Part shown: piece after piece, positions 1 to 8,108 of the stretch
How positions within the stretch are numbered: the stretch's first letter is position 1
Layout: each line of letters starts with the position of its first letter
From: Epilithonimonas caeni DSM 17710
Lineage (GTDB): Bacteria > Bacteroidota > Bacteroidia > Flavobacteriales > Weeksellaceae
Direction: 5' to 3'
Assembly (NCBI RefSeq): GCF_000426465.1
Contig: NZ_AUFK01000018.1
Location: forward strand, 186,001-250,000
DNA: 64,000 bases
Notes under the pieces: generated by a model
Database searches by the model: none
What the model saw: only the letters and a program-made list of their open reading frames with translations
What the model was told of the DNA's origin: nothing
Position numbers and translations under genes: made by a program

Positions 1-1875
1 ATTCCATGTAGAAACATAATTGCTCGCTGCATTGTAAGAAACTCCATTGTCAGCCTTTAACCAAAGCGCTGCTCCCTGTACGCCCCCAGGTGCCGTTATA
101 AATCCGGCAAAGCTGAAGAAATCACCAGAAGTGAAATCGACCAATACCACATAATAATCTACTCCGTTTATGGTTTCCTTTGCCATAGTCCTGATGCTGG
201 TGTCATCAAATGTAGTAGTATTGCTAACCAATAAAGCAGGTTTCGTAAGTGCACCCGGCCACATGCTTACCGGTACAGCTACTTTTACCGTGCCAACGGT
301 TTTGGTCTCCTGCACTTTCCATATGCGGGCCATTCTATTATTCAGTTCGCCAAAAGCAAATGCAGTGGCAAAGGTTGTGCTACCCGTATCTGAACCCCAA
401 ACCAAAGCTGTTTTGTCTAAATTGAAAGTGCTGATGTTTGCGGCATTGGTAGCGGCAATTGTCACATTCCCAATCACCGGCTGAAAACCACCGTTTACAG
501 ACTGAGACTGCTTCTGATACAACCCGGAATCCTGATTGTCCCGCCCGATACCGGCGATATCGTTATTATATCCATCATTATAGGAATTGCTCCAAACAAT
601 AGTCCCATCCGAGAGCTTGTAATCTGATGGCAAAGTGGTTCCGTACTTTAAAGCGAGATAAGACTCTACCTTAATCCTTTCATCTGCCGACAATTCCGTA
701 CGAAAGATGATCACTTCTCCCATCTTACCATTGTAAAAAGTACCTCCACCAGCAGAGCCTATGTACATCGGCTTATTCTGCCCATTGTAGTTGTTCATAG
801 TGGTACCAGAAGCGATCTGTGTTCCGTTCCGTCTCAAGGAAGTTTTTGTGGGTAAGCCGGCATTATTCCAGCCTGTCCAGATGTAGGGCGTGTTCACAGT
901 TCCACCCCAAGGTGCCTCAATTCTGCTTGTATTGATTCCATCCCAGTACACATAACCATTCCCCCATGGGGCGTGCAAATTAAACTGCGAATCTCCACCG
1001 GAATTGTTTTTGGCCATTTCAAAGAAGATCGAACTGTTTTGTACATTACCTACAGCACTGACCACAAACGCTGACACATTGGTGTAGTTTCCCGTTCCTA
1101 AAATACCGTTGACATCGGTAAATTCATTATTTGATCCGTTAAATGAAATCATAGGGTTAAAATTGACCCTAGATGATGCACTATTCAGATACGTTGGTCT
1201 TTTGTTATTATCGGTCTGTATCATATGATTATTGGCCCCGCTCTGGTCCATCCATACCGACGCCGCAGAATTGTCTGCAGAAACAGAAGTCAATTTCTTA
1301 ATGACATCCGCACGCATTGAAGGATGGTCATTAAAATCTGTAACAGTAATACGAATGTAACGTGCCATAACAGGTGCAGAAAAAATATTGATAACTTTTG
1401 TACTCCGGTCTGTATTTCCCGGAAAAGCAGACAATACGGTAAACGTATCGTTAATATTATTACTGTTCAAATAGCTTATAGTATAGCTTTTTACCCATTG
1501 ATCATAATCATACCTTCCCTGGGTTACTACACCGTATATTGTTTGGGAAGATCCTAAATCGAGCGTCAGGTATTCACCATTGCTTTTATTACCAGCAGCC
1601 CAGCCACTCGTCTGCGAATCAATTACCGAGTTAGCAGTAGAAAAACCTGAATAAGTGCTACTGGCGGTACGATTGGCTCCCGGCACCTGAAAATAATCAA
1701 CGGTATTAACTCCGTTATCCGCCTTTAGCCAGAGTGATGCACCAGAGACCCCGCCGGGACTCTGCGCATATATAAGACCTATCATCAGAAACAGCACAAC
1801 AGCTATCGACCGCGACAGGAATATTTTAATTAGAGCTCCTCTCTGAGGAGGCTCATAGATTGTATTTTTTTTCAT
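1..1875 (-). CDS. Large secreted discoidin/LamG-type protein, 3' end outside window
   Basis: The minus frame is open from the ATG at 1873-1875 to the left edge (625 codons, no stop), so only the N-terminal part is present. Residues about 17-40 form a hydrophobic signal segment ending LIYAQSPGG. Then comes a block GGVSGASLWLKADNGV, an F5/8C (discoidin)-like part with GEYLTLDLGSSQ and MARYIRITVTDFND, and a concanavalin/LamG-like part with ASVWMDQSGANN, FYNGKMGEVIIF and RIKVESYLALKYG. Near residue 600 the opening block recurs as GGVQGAALWLKADNGV, which shows that the module is duplicated. This architecture is common among proteins exported by the Bacteroidota type IX system. A C-terminal sorting domain is therefore expected to the left but cannot be seen. 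Likely role: surface or extracellular carbohydrate binding (inference). Confidence 0.85.
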   Translation of the reverse strand, partial: MKKNTIYEPPQRGALIKIFLSRSIAVVLFLMIGLIYAQSPGGVSGASLWLKADNGVNTVDYFQVPGANRTASSTYSGFSTANSVIDSQTSGWAAGNKSNGEYLTLDLGSSQTIYGVVTQGRYDYDQWVKSYTISYLNSNNINDTFTVLSAFPGNTDRSTKVINIFSAPVMARYIRITVTDFNDHPSMRADVIKKLTSVSADNSAASVWMDQSGANNHMIQTDNNKRPTYLNSASSRVNFNPMISFNGSNNEFTDVNGILGTGNYTNVSAFVVSAVGNVQNSSIFFEMAKNNSGGDSQFNLHAPWGNGYVYWDGINTSRIEAPWGGTVNTPYIWTGWNNAGLPTKTSLRRNGTQIASGTTMNNYNGQNKPMYIGSAGGGTFYNGKMGEVIIFRTELSADERIKVESYLALKYGTTLPSDYKLSDGTIVWSNSYNDGYNNDIAGIGRDNQDSGLYQKQSQSVNGGFQPVIGNVTIAATNAANISTFNLDKTALVWGSDTGSTTFATAFAFGELNNRMARIWKVQETKTVGTVKVAVPVSMWPGALTKPALLVSNTTTFDDTSIRTMAKETINGVDYYVVLVDFTSGDFFSFAGFITAPGGVQGAALWLKADNGVSYNAASNYVSTWN

Positions 1876-2043
1876 CAAATTAGTTATAAATAATTATTAA
1901 TTATTATTGCTAACAGTGAGGAGCCGCTGCAGAAACCGCCTGTTCATTACCACTATTGTAACCTAAATCCACCTCTTTAACGGTGCTTTTAGTTAGTTAT
2001 AAGGGTGAATCATCAATACAGTTTTTTCCAGGGTCCCCACCTC

Positions 2044-2589
2044 TCAAACTAATATGGGCGGTGGGCGGCAACAAAAAAATATTGAGATCTTATCTAATGA
2101 GAATGAATCGTAAACGGAGAATAGAGAACCTCCTCCGTTGTCCTGAAAATGAAATGAAAATGAAAAAAGAGATTTTAAAAGCAGGAATTTCAAGCCATAT
2201 CCGCCCGATAAAACAGCCATAGAAGAAGAACTTCTGGAAATACCAAATGTATAAATGCTTCCTGAACCAGTAGCCAAAAACTGTTTATCATACACCACTT
2301 TCTCCGCTTTCTTTTTGAAATTTTTGTCTCTAAGCCGATCTGAAAGTGATTTTTCTTTACTACTTCTTTTTTTTGCTTTGTAAATTTTTGATTTTAAAGC
2401 CCCTGAGGACCCTACAGGCAATTTCAGGGCACCATCAAAAACGACAACTGTTCCACTTATGATGTGAATGTCCGGGTTATTCTCAGAGAAAGACTGTCCG
2501 AAAATGTTAAATGACAGAAGACAAAGAATTAAAACTTTTGAAATGCCTACCGAAAATACATTTGCAAACATTTTATTGTCTATATCCAC
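2044..2589 (-). CDS. Hypothetical secreted protein, 181 aa
   Basis: I do not recognise a family. A hydrophobic segment, KVLILCLLSFNIFGQS, at residues about 18-33 reads as a signal peptide with a cut after FGQ. It is followed by HIISGTVVVFDG and a very basic, Ser/Lys-rich stretch (KAKKRSSKEKSLSD, KKKAEK). The C-terminal third is Ser/Phe-rich and ends in a Cys-Cys-Arg-Pro-Pro-Pro run, which may be read-through rather than native tail. The first ATG is used; an ATG at 2571 (MFANVFSVG) places the signal nearer the N-terminus and is an equally good start. It is divergent from the sensor kinase at 2894. Coding is supported by the signal peptide only. Confidence 0.55.
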   Translation of the reverse strand: MDIDNKMFANVFSVGISKVLILCLLSFNIFGQSFSENNPDIHIISGTVVVFDGALKLPVGSSGALKSKIYKAKKRSSKEKSLSDRLRDKNFKKKAEKVVYDKQFLATGSGSIYTFGISRSSSSMAVLSGGYGLKFLLLKSLFSFSFHFQDNGGGSLFSVYDSFSLDKISIFFCCRPPPILV

Positions 2590-2816
2590 CGCTGTCCAAT
2601 TTTAGATTAAATAATTTGTGCTTCAATAAATACCTTAAGGCCGAACGCTATAAAACAATGGTTATCAGCGAAATAAAAATCATCATTTGCATTTTTTAAA
2701 AATCAGGTAATGTGTTTTTTATAGCAATAACCTATATATGTTTACCTAATTTTACTTCAGCAAATCTAAAGCGCTTAACCTAGAGTTAACTTAGAACTTA
2801 TATGATTTATAAGCCG

Positions 2817-2845
2817 AATTAATACTACGTGTTGTAGTATTAATT
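2817..2845. promoter_or_regulatory. 12-bp-arm palindrome upstream of sensor kinase
   Basis: AATTAATACTAC, a five-base spacer GTGTT, then the exact reverse complement of the first arm. It lies 48 bp before the kinase ATG in the only sizeable spacer of this region (2590-2893). It could be an operator or an attenuator-like hairpin; there is no T-run after it, so a terminator is unlikely. Confidence 0.5.
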
Positions 2846-2893
2846 CTACACAGGGAACATTATTTTTTATTTTCTTTTGCAACATTTTATGTT

Positions 2894-5848
2894 ATGAAAC
2901 AATTTTATCTATTCAGTTTTCTCATTTTTTTCTGGGCAAAAAGCCAGTACACCAACTTCTACGAAAGATGGTACAGCAGCCAGGAAGATAAACTTCCTCA
3001 AAACACCATAAAATCTATCGTGAAGGACAAGTACGGTTTTCTGTGGATATCCACAGACAACGGCCTGGTCCGTTTTGATGGCACTTCGTTCAAAAAATAT
3101 GATATTACTGTACCCGGCGTTGAAAACAGAACCATCCTTATAGACGGCAGTGCGTCCGATGACTGGCTGTTCACATTTTACAACTCAGGAGAAATACCTA
3201 CCCTCATAACAAAAAGAAATGCCTTCACCGTAAACGACAGCTGTGGAAAATCCTTCAGAGATCTATCCGTATATGGATTTGAAAACCTGCAAAGGCTTTT
3301 GGAACACAATATGGAACATATCAAAAAAGACAGGTTTCATTTTTTCATAACCAAAAAAAAGTTCTATCTCCTGGATAATTATCATTTGTTCTATCAAGAT
3401 AATGGTGTTAAAAAATATATTACAAAATGTGATGACTATTTGCATTATCGTTTTTTTCTGCTGAACAACAAATTGTTCTATATCAGGAATCCAAATAAGA
3501 TTGAGGAAATCAACCGTGATGGTTCCAGAACTCTTTTCACCTTACCTCTGAAAAATAATCCTGAAAATGCCTCCTATTTTATCAATAATGCCAATCAGCA
3601 GGTCTTTATCCGATCAGGGAAAAAAATCTACCTTATTGAGTATTCTAATAAAAAAATCGTAGCAACCCCGATCTATGAGAATGAAGCTATCCGTAAACTT
3701 TCCCTATCAAGTATCTATTATGAGCAAAAGGACAGAACTCTTTTCCTGGGAACGAGTACCAAGGGTTTGCTGGTGACCAGAAAGCATTTTATAAATATGG
3801 TCAGCAATTCTTCAAATAATATTTTCAACGCCATCGAAAAATCCGGAAACAATGTCATTACCAGCCAGGGTGAATTGTTGGATGAAAAGGGCATCAAGAC
3901 TGTATTACCTTTTCCAAAAGGGCCCGACAACTATGGAATCATAACGACAGCAGATCCGCAGGCCTATGTTTTTAAAAGAAATGAGATTCTTTACCATTAT
4001 TTCAATAACAAGCTGACACCACTTTTAAACTTTGGAATGAACCATTCGTCCATATGTACAATTTCCAAGGGAAAAGATCAAAAAATATGGTTATCTGCCT
4101 GGCAGAAAAAAAGCTGCAAACTCGGGTACATTATCTTAAAAGAGGGAAAAATCCAAGAGCTGAAATTCTACAGCGTTCCCATGCCTATAAGAGGTATTTT
4201 CGATCTTGGCAATAACAAACTGCTTCTGGCATCAGAAAGCGGCCTTTATTATTTTAACAGTAATACAAGGGTGATACATTGCCTGGTCCCCAAAATCAAC
4301 TTCAGAAGCATCAATGGTAATCCGGATAATGTGGTCTGGATAGAAAGCTATGGCAAGGGTCTGTACATGTACAAAGCCGGGAAGGTATATGGTCCGCCCA
4401 AAATGAATCAACACACGTTTTCTTATGTGCATTGTGTAATAGATGATAATAAAGGCTATTACTGGCTCTCATCCAACAATGGATTATTCCAAATAAGAAA
4501 GCAGGACCTGATAGATTATTATTACAGGAAAGTAAGTGATATCTATATACAGAAATATACGCTTGCAGATGGTCTCCTCACAATGGAGTTCAACGGAGGA
4601 AGTAACTCCAACGGGCTTAATTTAGCTAACAACATCGTTTTTCCTTCCATGGATGGCCTTGCATTTATTAATATAGATGAAGCCCGCCCGGTATTACCGA
4701 GTGAAAATTTTTACATAGACAAAATAAATGTTAATGGTCAGGAAATATCTGCAAAAGAGGAAATCAGCCTGGAAAGAAATTTTGACAACCTAAGAATCTT
4801 TCTGGACTATACCAACTATGGAAATATAAAAAATGACCGCATCGAGTATAAAATAGATAACAAAGACTGGCAGCGCCTGGATGAGACCAGAAGTCTATAT
4901 ATCAATTCCCTATATACCGGAAGGCACAAGGTAATATTCAGGAAACTTAAAAATTTCTCATCGGATCACATTTACAAGACCATAGTGCTGACTGTAAGAC
5001 CGGCTTACTGGGAAACCACGATCTTCAGGCTTTTTATCATTCTGAGCTTTCTGACCATTGTCTATTGGACCTATTCTGCAAGATTAAAAAAAATCACCCG
5101 AGAGAAGATGTTACTGAACAAAAAAATAGAGGAAAGCACCATAGAACTACGGAAAACCGTTACGTCATTATCGGCCACAAGAGAAGAACTCTATGCGCAG
5201 CTTATCAGGAAAAAAAAATTTATAACCACTATAACCCACGATATCACAACGCCCTTAAAATATATTAAGATGAGTTCTCATTTTCTGCTTGACACGTCAA
5301 TTCCCTGGAACGAAAAGGAAAAAATCGTGCACTCCATTCAGGATTCCATTTCTAAGATCACTTCTTTCATAGAATCTACGTTGCATTACAATAAAGTTTT
5401 TATAAACAACAGTTTCAGTAAAAATGAAAAAGTTTACCTCAAGAAATTTATCAATAAAAGATCGTCGTTCTTCAATGCAATTGCTGAGTTTAAACAGCTG
5501 GAAATAATTAATAAAATCGATAACAAAATAGTTCTTTATACAAATCCGGATGTACTAAGCATCATTGTTCACAATATAATAGACAATGCCGTTAAATATA
5601 CAGATTCCGGATATCTGGAAATCTCTGCTTTATCCTCCGCTGGCGGGCTTATTATTTCATTCCAGGATACCGGGATTGGAATGACAGCGGATGAAATTGC
5701 AATCATTAATGATCCCGGCAGAGAATCCGACCCAAAAGTTGGCATGAGGATAATCAAAGATCTATTACCGCTTATCAATTGCAAAATGCAGATAAACAGC
5801 AAAAAAAATGAAGGAACAAAAATCCTTCTGGAGTTTGACGCTAATTAA
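2894..5848 (+). CDS. Two-component sensor histidine kinase with N-terminal beta-propeller
   Basis: A signal peptide (residues 1-17) leads a periplasmic two-component-regulator propeller; the motif GFLWISTDNGLVRFDG near residue 50 is typical and similar blades recur (YYWLSSNNGLFQIR). A Y_Y_Y-like domain follows at about 620-700, then one membrane helix (IFRLFIILSFLTIVYW, about 705-722) and a coiled coil. The H-box is FITTITHDITTP with the phospho-accepting His near 782. The N-box is NIIDNAVKYTDSG near 893 and the G-box is DTGIGMT near 925. There is no fused receiver or AraC domain, unlike the large hybrid sensors of Bacteroides. The partner is probably the NarL-type regulator whose gene converges with it and overlaps its last 8 bp. 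The inducing ligand cannot be told from the sequence. Confidence 0.93.
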   Translation: MKQFYLFSFLIFFWAKSQYTNFYERWYSSQEDKLPQNTIKSIVKDKYGFLWISTDNGLVRFDGTSFKKYDITVPGVENRTILIDGSASDDWLFTFYNSGEIPTLITKRNAFTVNDSCGKSFRDLSVYGFENLQRLLEHNMEHIKKDRFHFFITKKKFYLLDNYHLFYQDNGVKKYITKCDDYLHYRFFLLNNKLFYIRNPNKIEEINRDGSRTLFTLPLKNNPENASYFINNANQQVFIRSGKKIYLIEYSNKKIVATPIYENEAIRKLSLSSIYYEQKDRTLFLGTSTKGLLVTRKHFINMVSNSSNNIFNAIEKSGNNVITSQGELLDEKGIKTVLPFPKGPDNYGIITTADPQAYVFKRNEILYHYFNNKLTPLLNFGMNHSSICTISKGKDQKIWLSAWQKKSCKLGYIILKEGKIQELKFYSVPMPIRGIFDLGNNKLLLASESGLYYFNSNTRVIHCLVPKINFRSINGNPDNVVWIESYGKGLYMYKAGKVYGPPKMNQHTFSYVHCVIDDNKGYYWLSSNNGLFQIRKQDLIDYYYRKVSDIYIQKYTLADGLLTMEFNGGSNSNGLNLANNIVFPSMDGLAFINIDEARPVLPSENFYIDKINVNGQEISAKEEISLERNFDNLRIFLDYTNYGNIKNDRIEYKIDNKDWQRLDETRSLYINSLYTGRHKVIFRKLKNFSSDHIYKTIVLTVRPAYWETTIFRLFIILSFLTIVYWTYSARLKKITREKMLLNKKIEESTIELRKTVTSLSATREELYAQLIRKKKFITTITHDITTPLKYIKMSSHFLLDTSIPWNEKEKIVHSIQDSISKITSFIESTLHYNKVFINNSFSKNEKVYLKKFINKRSSFFNAIAEFKQLEIINKIDNKIVLYTNPDVLSIIVHNIIDNAVKYTDSGYLEISALSSAGGLIISFQDTGIGMTADEIAIINDPGRESDPKVGMRIIKDLLPLINCKMQINSKKNEGTKILLEFDAN

Positions 5849-6476
5849 TTTTCAAAATCTCTACCAACGCAGGTATATTATTGATGCCCAGCTTCTCGAA
5901 TATCCTCATTTTATAGGTACTTACAGTCGATTTCTGAATATTGAGCGACGATGCTATAAAAGTATTTGAATAACCGTAAGCAAGCAGTCTCGCGATTTCC
6001 AATTCACGGACCGATAGCGTATCAAGATCATTTACGCTTTTGTTTCTCACCATATTTTCAAGTAGCCGGTCTTTCAGCTCTTCACTTATATACTTGCCAT
6101 TCTCAAAAAATCTGCCAAGCGCATACACTAGCTGATGTTCTTCGGTAAGCTTGCTCAGAAAACCATTGGCTCCAGCCTTTATATATTTGAAAGCGTAGAT
6201 GTTTTCATCAAGGGCCGAGAAAATCAGTATTTTAATTTCATCATTATTAATTGAGCGCAAATATTCGACAAAAGTCAGGCTGTTGCCTTCAGGAAAGTTT
6301 ATATCTAAAATAATATAGTTGACAGAATTATTTTTGACAATTGAAATAGCTTCATTAATGGAAGCAACGTCAAAGACCGTAGGATCGCCAAAATACTTTT
6401 TTATAAGCAGATATACACCTTTTCTGACAATGCTGTGATCATCAACCAATAGAACGGTTTGTTTACTGATATTCAT
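5841..6476 (-). CDS. NarL/FixJ-type response regulator
   Basis: The receiver domain (about 5-125) has acidic residues in VDDHS and a phospho-acceptor Asp58 in ILDINFPEG; a conserved Lys lies in AFKYIKAG. A LuxR-type HTH occupies about 145-205 (LSVRELEIARLLAYGYSN, then IQKSTVSTYKMRI). The 211-aa length is normal for the family. The gene runs tail-to-tail into the sensor kinase with an 8-bp overlap of coding ends, so the two are transcribed convergently although they probably form one signalling pair. The ATG at 6474-6476 is the natural start. Confidence 0.93.
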   Translation of the reverse strand: MNISKQTVLLVDDHSIVRKGVYLLIKKYFGDPTVFDVASINEAISIVKNNSVNYIILDINFPEGNSLTFVEYLRSINNDEIKILIFSALDENIYAFKYIKAGANGFLSKLTEEHQLVYALGRFFENGKYISEELKDRLLENMVRNKSVNDLDTLSVRELEIARLLAYGYSNTFIASSLNIQKSTVSTYKMRIFEKLGINNIPALVEILKIN

Positions 6477-6856
6477 TTTTTCATATTTATGTTATCTCAA
6501 AAATAAGTAAAAACTTCCATCTCCTGACAAAATATTTCCATTAATGGTCTTTGATCGTTCTGTTATCTGGAAACAAGTTGAATTGATCTATCTGCTCATT
6601 ATTTTATGAAAAATAATAGCGTCTTTATTACCAATATCACTGTAAAATAAACAGATAAATTTTCGGTATAACAGAGAAGTAACATAGTTATAAGTATTGA
6701 CCATAAACGCCGTAATCGTTTTCATTTTTCACAACCAAATGAGCCAGGAGTTGATAATCAAATTGCCGATCCTTTTAGTGGGATAGCTGCTATTTCCTTT
6801 CCATCGCAAATTATTCCAGTCCTAGACCTTATAATTTGGGAATCCAATTTTCATTA
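6477..6856. other. Gene-free spacer
   Basis: AT-rich DNA between the response regulator start and the AraC remnant. I see no coding frame with protein-like content, no RNA gene and no clear hairpin. The missing HTH domain of the AraC remnant would be expected here but cannot be read in any minus frame. Confidence 0.5.
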
Positions 6857-7299
6857 TTATTTAATTACTTTCAAAATCTTGGCAATAATAGATTCCAGTT
6901 CACTTTTACAACTGTCGACCTTGCGGAAGCCATATTTACCCACTTTACTGAATATTGGCAGAGAATTGATAAAATCTTTCTGAGACAAAAAATCGTTAAA
7001 AAAATCTTAATTGAAATTAATCATAATCCGTTCCGTATTTTCGGAAGTAATCTAAGGACATGCACCTGACCAGGGCTAAGAAAAAAATTGTCCCATCCTC
7101 TATTTCCCATTCCTGGAAATCCACATAATGAATTCCTGTACCTTTGCTTACATAAAGAATCTAAAAAAAAATGTTTGTGAGGTGTTTTTAGAATATACAA
7201 ATCTTCTTTCACAAGCTCACTGAGATTGTGTACCGCAAAATTATTCTTCTGATTAACCTTTTTTCGGATATCACAGGACTTAATTAATGGTATATTCAT
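6857..7299 (-). pseudogene. Decayed AraC-family regulator (N-terminal sensor half)
   Basis: Pieces of one AraC protein lie in order in different minus frames. Frame 1 gives MNIPLIKSCDIRK to TPHKHFFLDSL, the cupin HxH region. After a poly-T tract a second frame gives GTGIHYVDFQEWEIEDG. The first frame then returns with FFLSPGQVHVLRLL. A third frame gives INFN-stop-DFFNDFLSQKD and SLPIFSKVGKYGF and ends at 6857. At least three frameshifts and one nonsense codon (probably GAA to TAA) are needed. The DNA-binding AraC domain is absent. A non-functional relic is the only reasonable reading. Confidence 0.8.
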
Positions 7300-7322
7300 A
7301 GAAGTTGAAACAATAAAATAAA

Positions 7323-7351
7323 AACCCTTCCATTAAGATAATGAAAGGGTT
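7323..7351 (-). terminator. Rho-independent terminator of the efflux operon
   Basis: A 12-bp stem with one mismatch (AACCCTTCCATT paired with AATGAAAGGGTT) and a 5-nt loop. On the minus strand it is followed by a T-rich tract. It lies 17 bp beyond the last gene of the module. Confidence 0.8.
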
Positions 7352-7367
7352 ACAATTTAAAAAAAAT

Positions 7368-7574
7368 TCACACAGAACAATTTCCGCCGTCTTTTTTAAC
7401 GCCGAGCTTATTGAGAATCATATACATTAAACACCAATCAGTCAAGGCATGAATCCACATATTGACTCCCACAAATCCTGTAAGCCAAAACCAATTCTGA
7501 TCGACATAAATTCCTAATAATAAACTCACTAAAATGAGGGTTCCTGCTACTGCGTGTACTATTCTTGTTTGCAT
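7368..7574 (-). CDS. DUF2892 (YgaP-like) small membrane protein
   Basis: A 68-residue protein with two membrane helices (AVAGTLILVSLLLGIYV and a second around FVGVNMWIHALTDW), the layout of DUF2892 proteins that form the membrane part of YgaP-type rhodaneses. It ends GGNCSV. It is the last gene of the minus-strand module containing a free-standing rhodanese (14469-14780), so the two may act together in sulfane-sulfur handling (inference). Length and motif order match the family. Confidence 0.85.
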   Translation of the reverse strand: MQTRIVHAVAGTLILVSLLLGIYVDQNWFWLTGFVGVNMWIHALTDWCLMYMILNKLGVKKDGGNCSV

Positions 7575-7627
7575 AATATTCTGTTGTTTTTAATTAATCA
7601 ATTAATACTTTTTTTTTTTCCGAAAGC

Positions 7628-7798
7628 CTATACAAGCAGACAACCCATTATTGCTCCATAAAGGATACTGCTGAAAGGACGGGAAGTGATTGCACAGTTT
7701 CCTGTACTGCAGATGAAGTAATAATACAGATACCCTGCAACCCCTCCTGTAAAAGCTCCGATAAGCGATACGAATCTCTTTTTACTTAAAATTTTCAT
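7628..7798 (-). CDS. DUF6132-like small membrane protein, 56 aa
   Basis: A short frame from the ATG at 7796-7798 to TAG at 7628-7630. It begins MKILSKKRFVSLIGAF and has two hydrophobic segments (LIGAFTGGVAGYLYYYF and SSILYGAIMGCLLV) joined by a CSTGNCAITS turn carrying two cysteines. Glycine-rich helices around a CxxxxC turn are typical of the small DUF6132 proteins found beside rhodanese genes in Bacteroidota. It overlaps the end of the upstream gene by 17 bp, indicating translation as part of the same operon. Family assignment rests on memory of the pattern. Confidence 0.75.
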   Translation of the reverse strand: MKILSKKRFVSLIGAFTGGVAGYLYYYFICSTGNCAITSRPFSSILYGAIMGCLLV

Positions 7799-8087
7799 TT
7801 TCTAAATTTATCGTTGCCATATGAATCTGGGAAACGGTTTTCTGCTTTTGATTAAATTCGTTGACGCTTTTATAAATATCGTCAATGCAATTGCAATCGG
7901 AAAAAACCGTGAAAAGCAGGGAATTTACTGCAATATCATCTTTTCCGAACCAATTGCTCATTTCGTTTTTATTGTTTTTAAAACCTTTTACGGATTGATA
8001 GGAAAAAGATTTCACTCCCGAATGCTTCAGGATATCAATGACATCTGCTTCTAATTCCTCTATTGTGGTGATTAATAATAGTTTCAT
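7782..8087 (-). CDS. Small PII-like/ferredoxin-fold protein, 101 aa
   Basis: Begins MKLLLITTIEELEADVIDIL and has the alternating beta/alpha pattern of small PII-like signalling proteins. A DCNCID motif in the C-terminal half might bind metal or thiols. There is no signal peptide. It sits 21 bp behind the RND pump gene and overlaps the next small gene by 17 bp, so it belongs to the operon. A similar small cytoplasmic protein often follows heavy-metal-type RND pumps. Function unknown; the fold call is inference. Confidence 0.7.
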   Translation of the reverse strand: MKLLLITTIEELEADVIDILKHSGVKSFSYQSVKGFKNNKNEMSNWFGKDDIAVNSLLFTVFSDCNCIDDIYKSVNEFNQKQKTVSQIHMATINLENENFK

Positions 8088-8108
8088 AAGATGAATGTTT
8101 AATTGGTT

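Noticed and set aside
170-484. 104-aa plus frame in the left part
   Set aside because: Antisense to the secreted discoidin/LamG protein, whose frame is open and domain-like.
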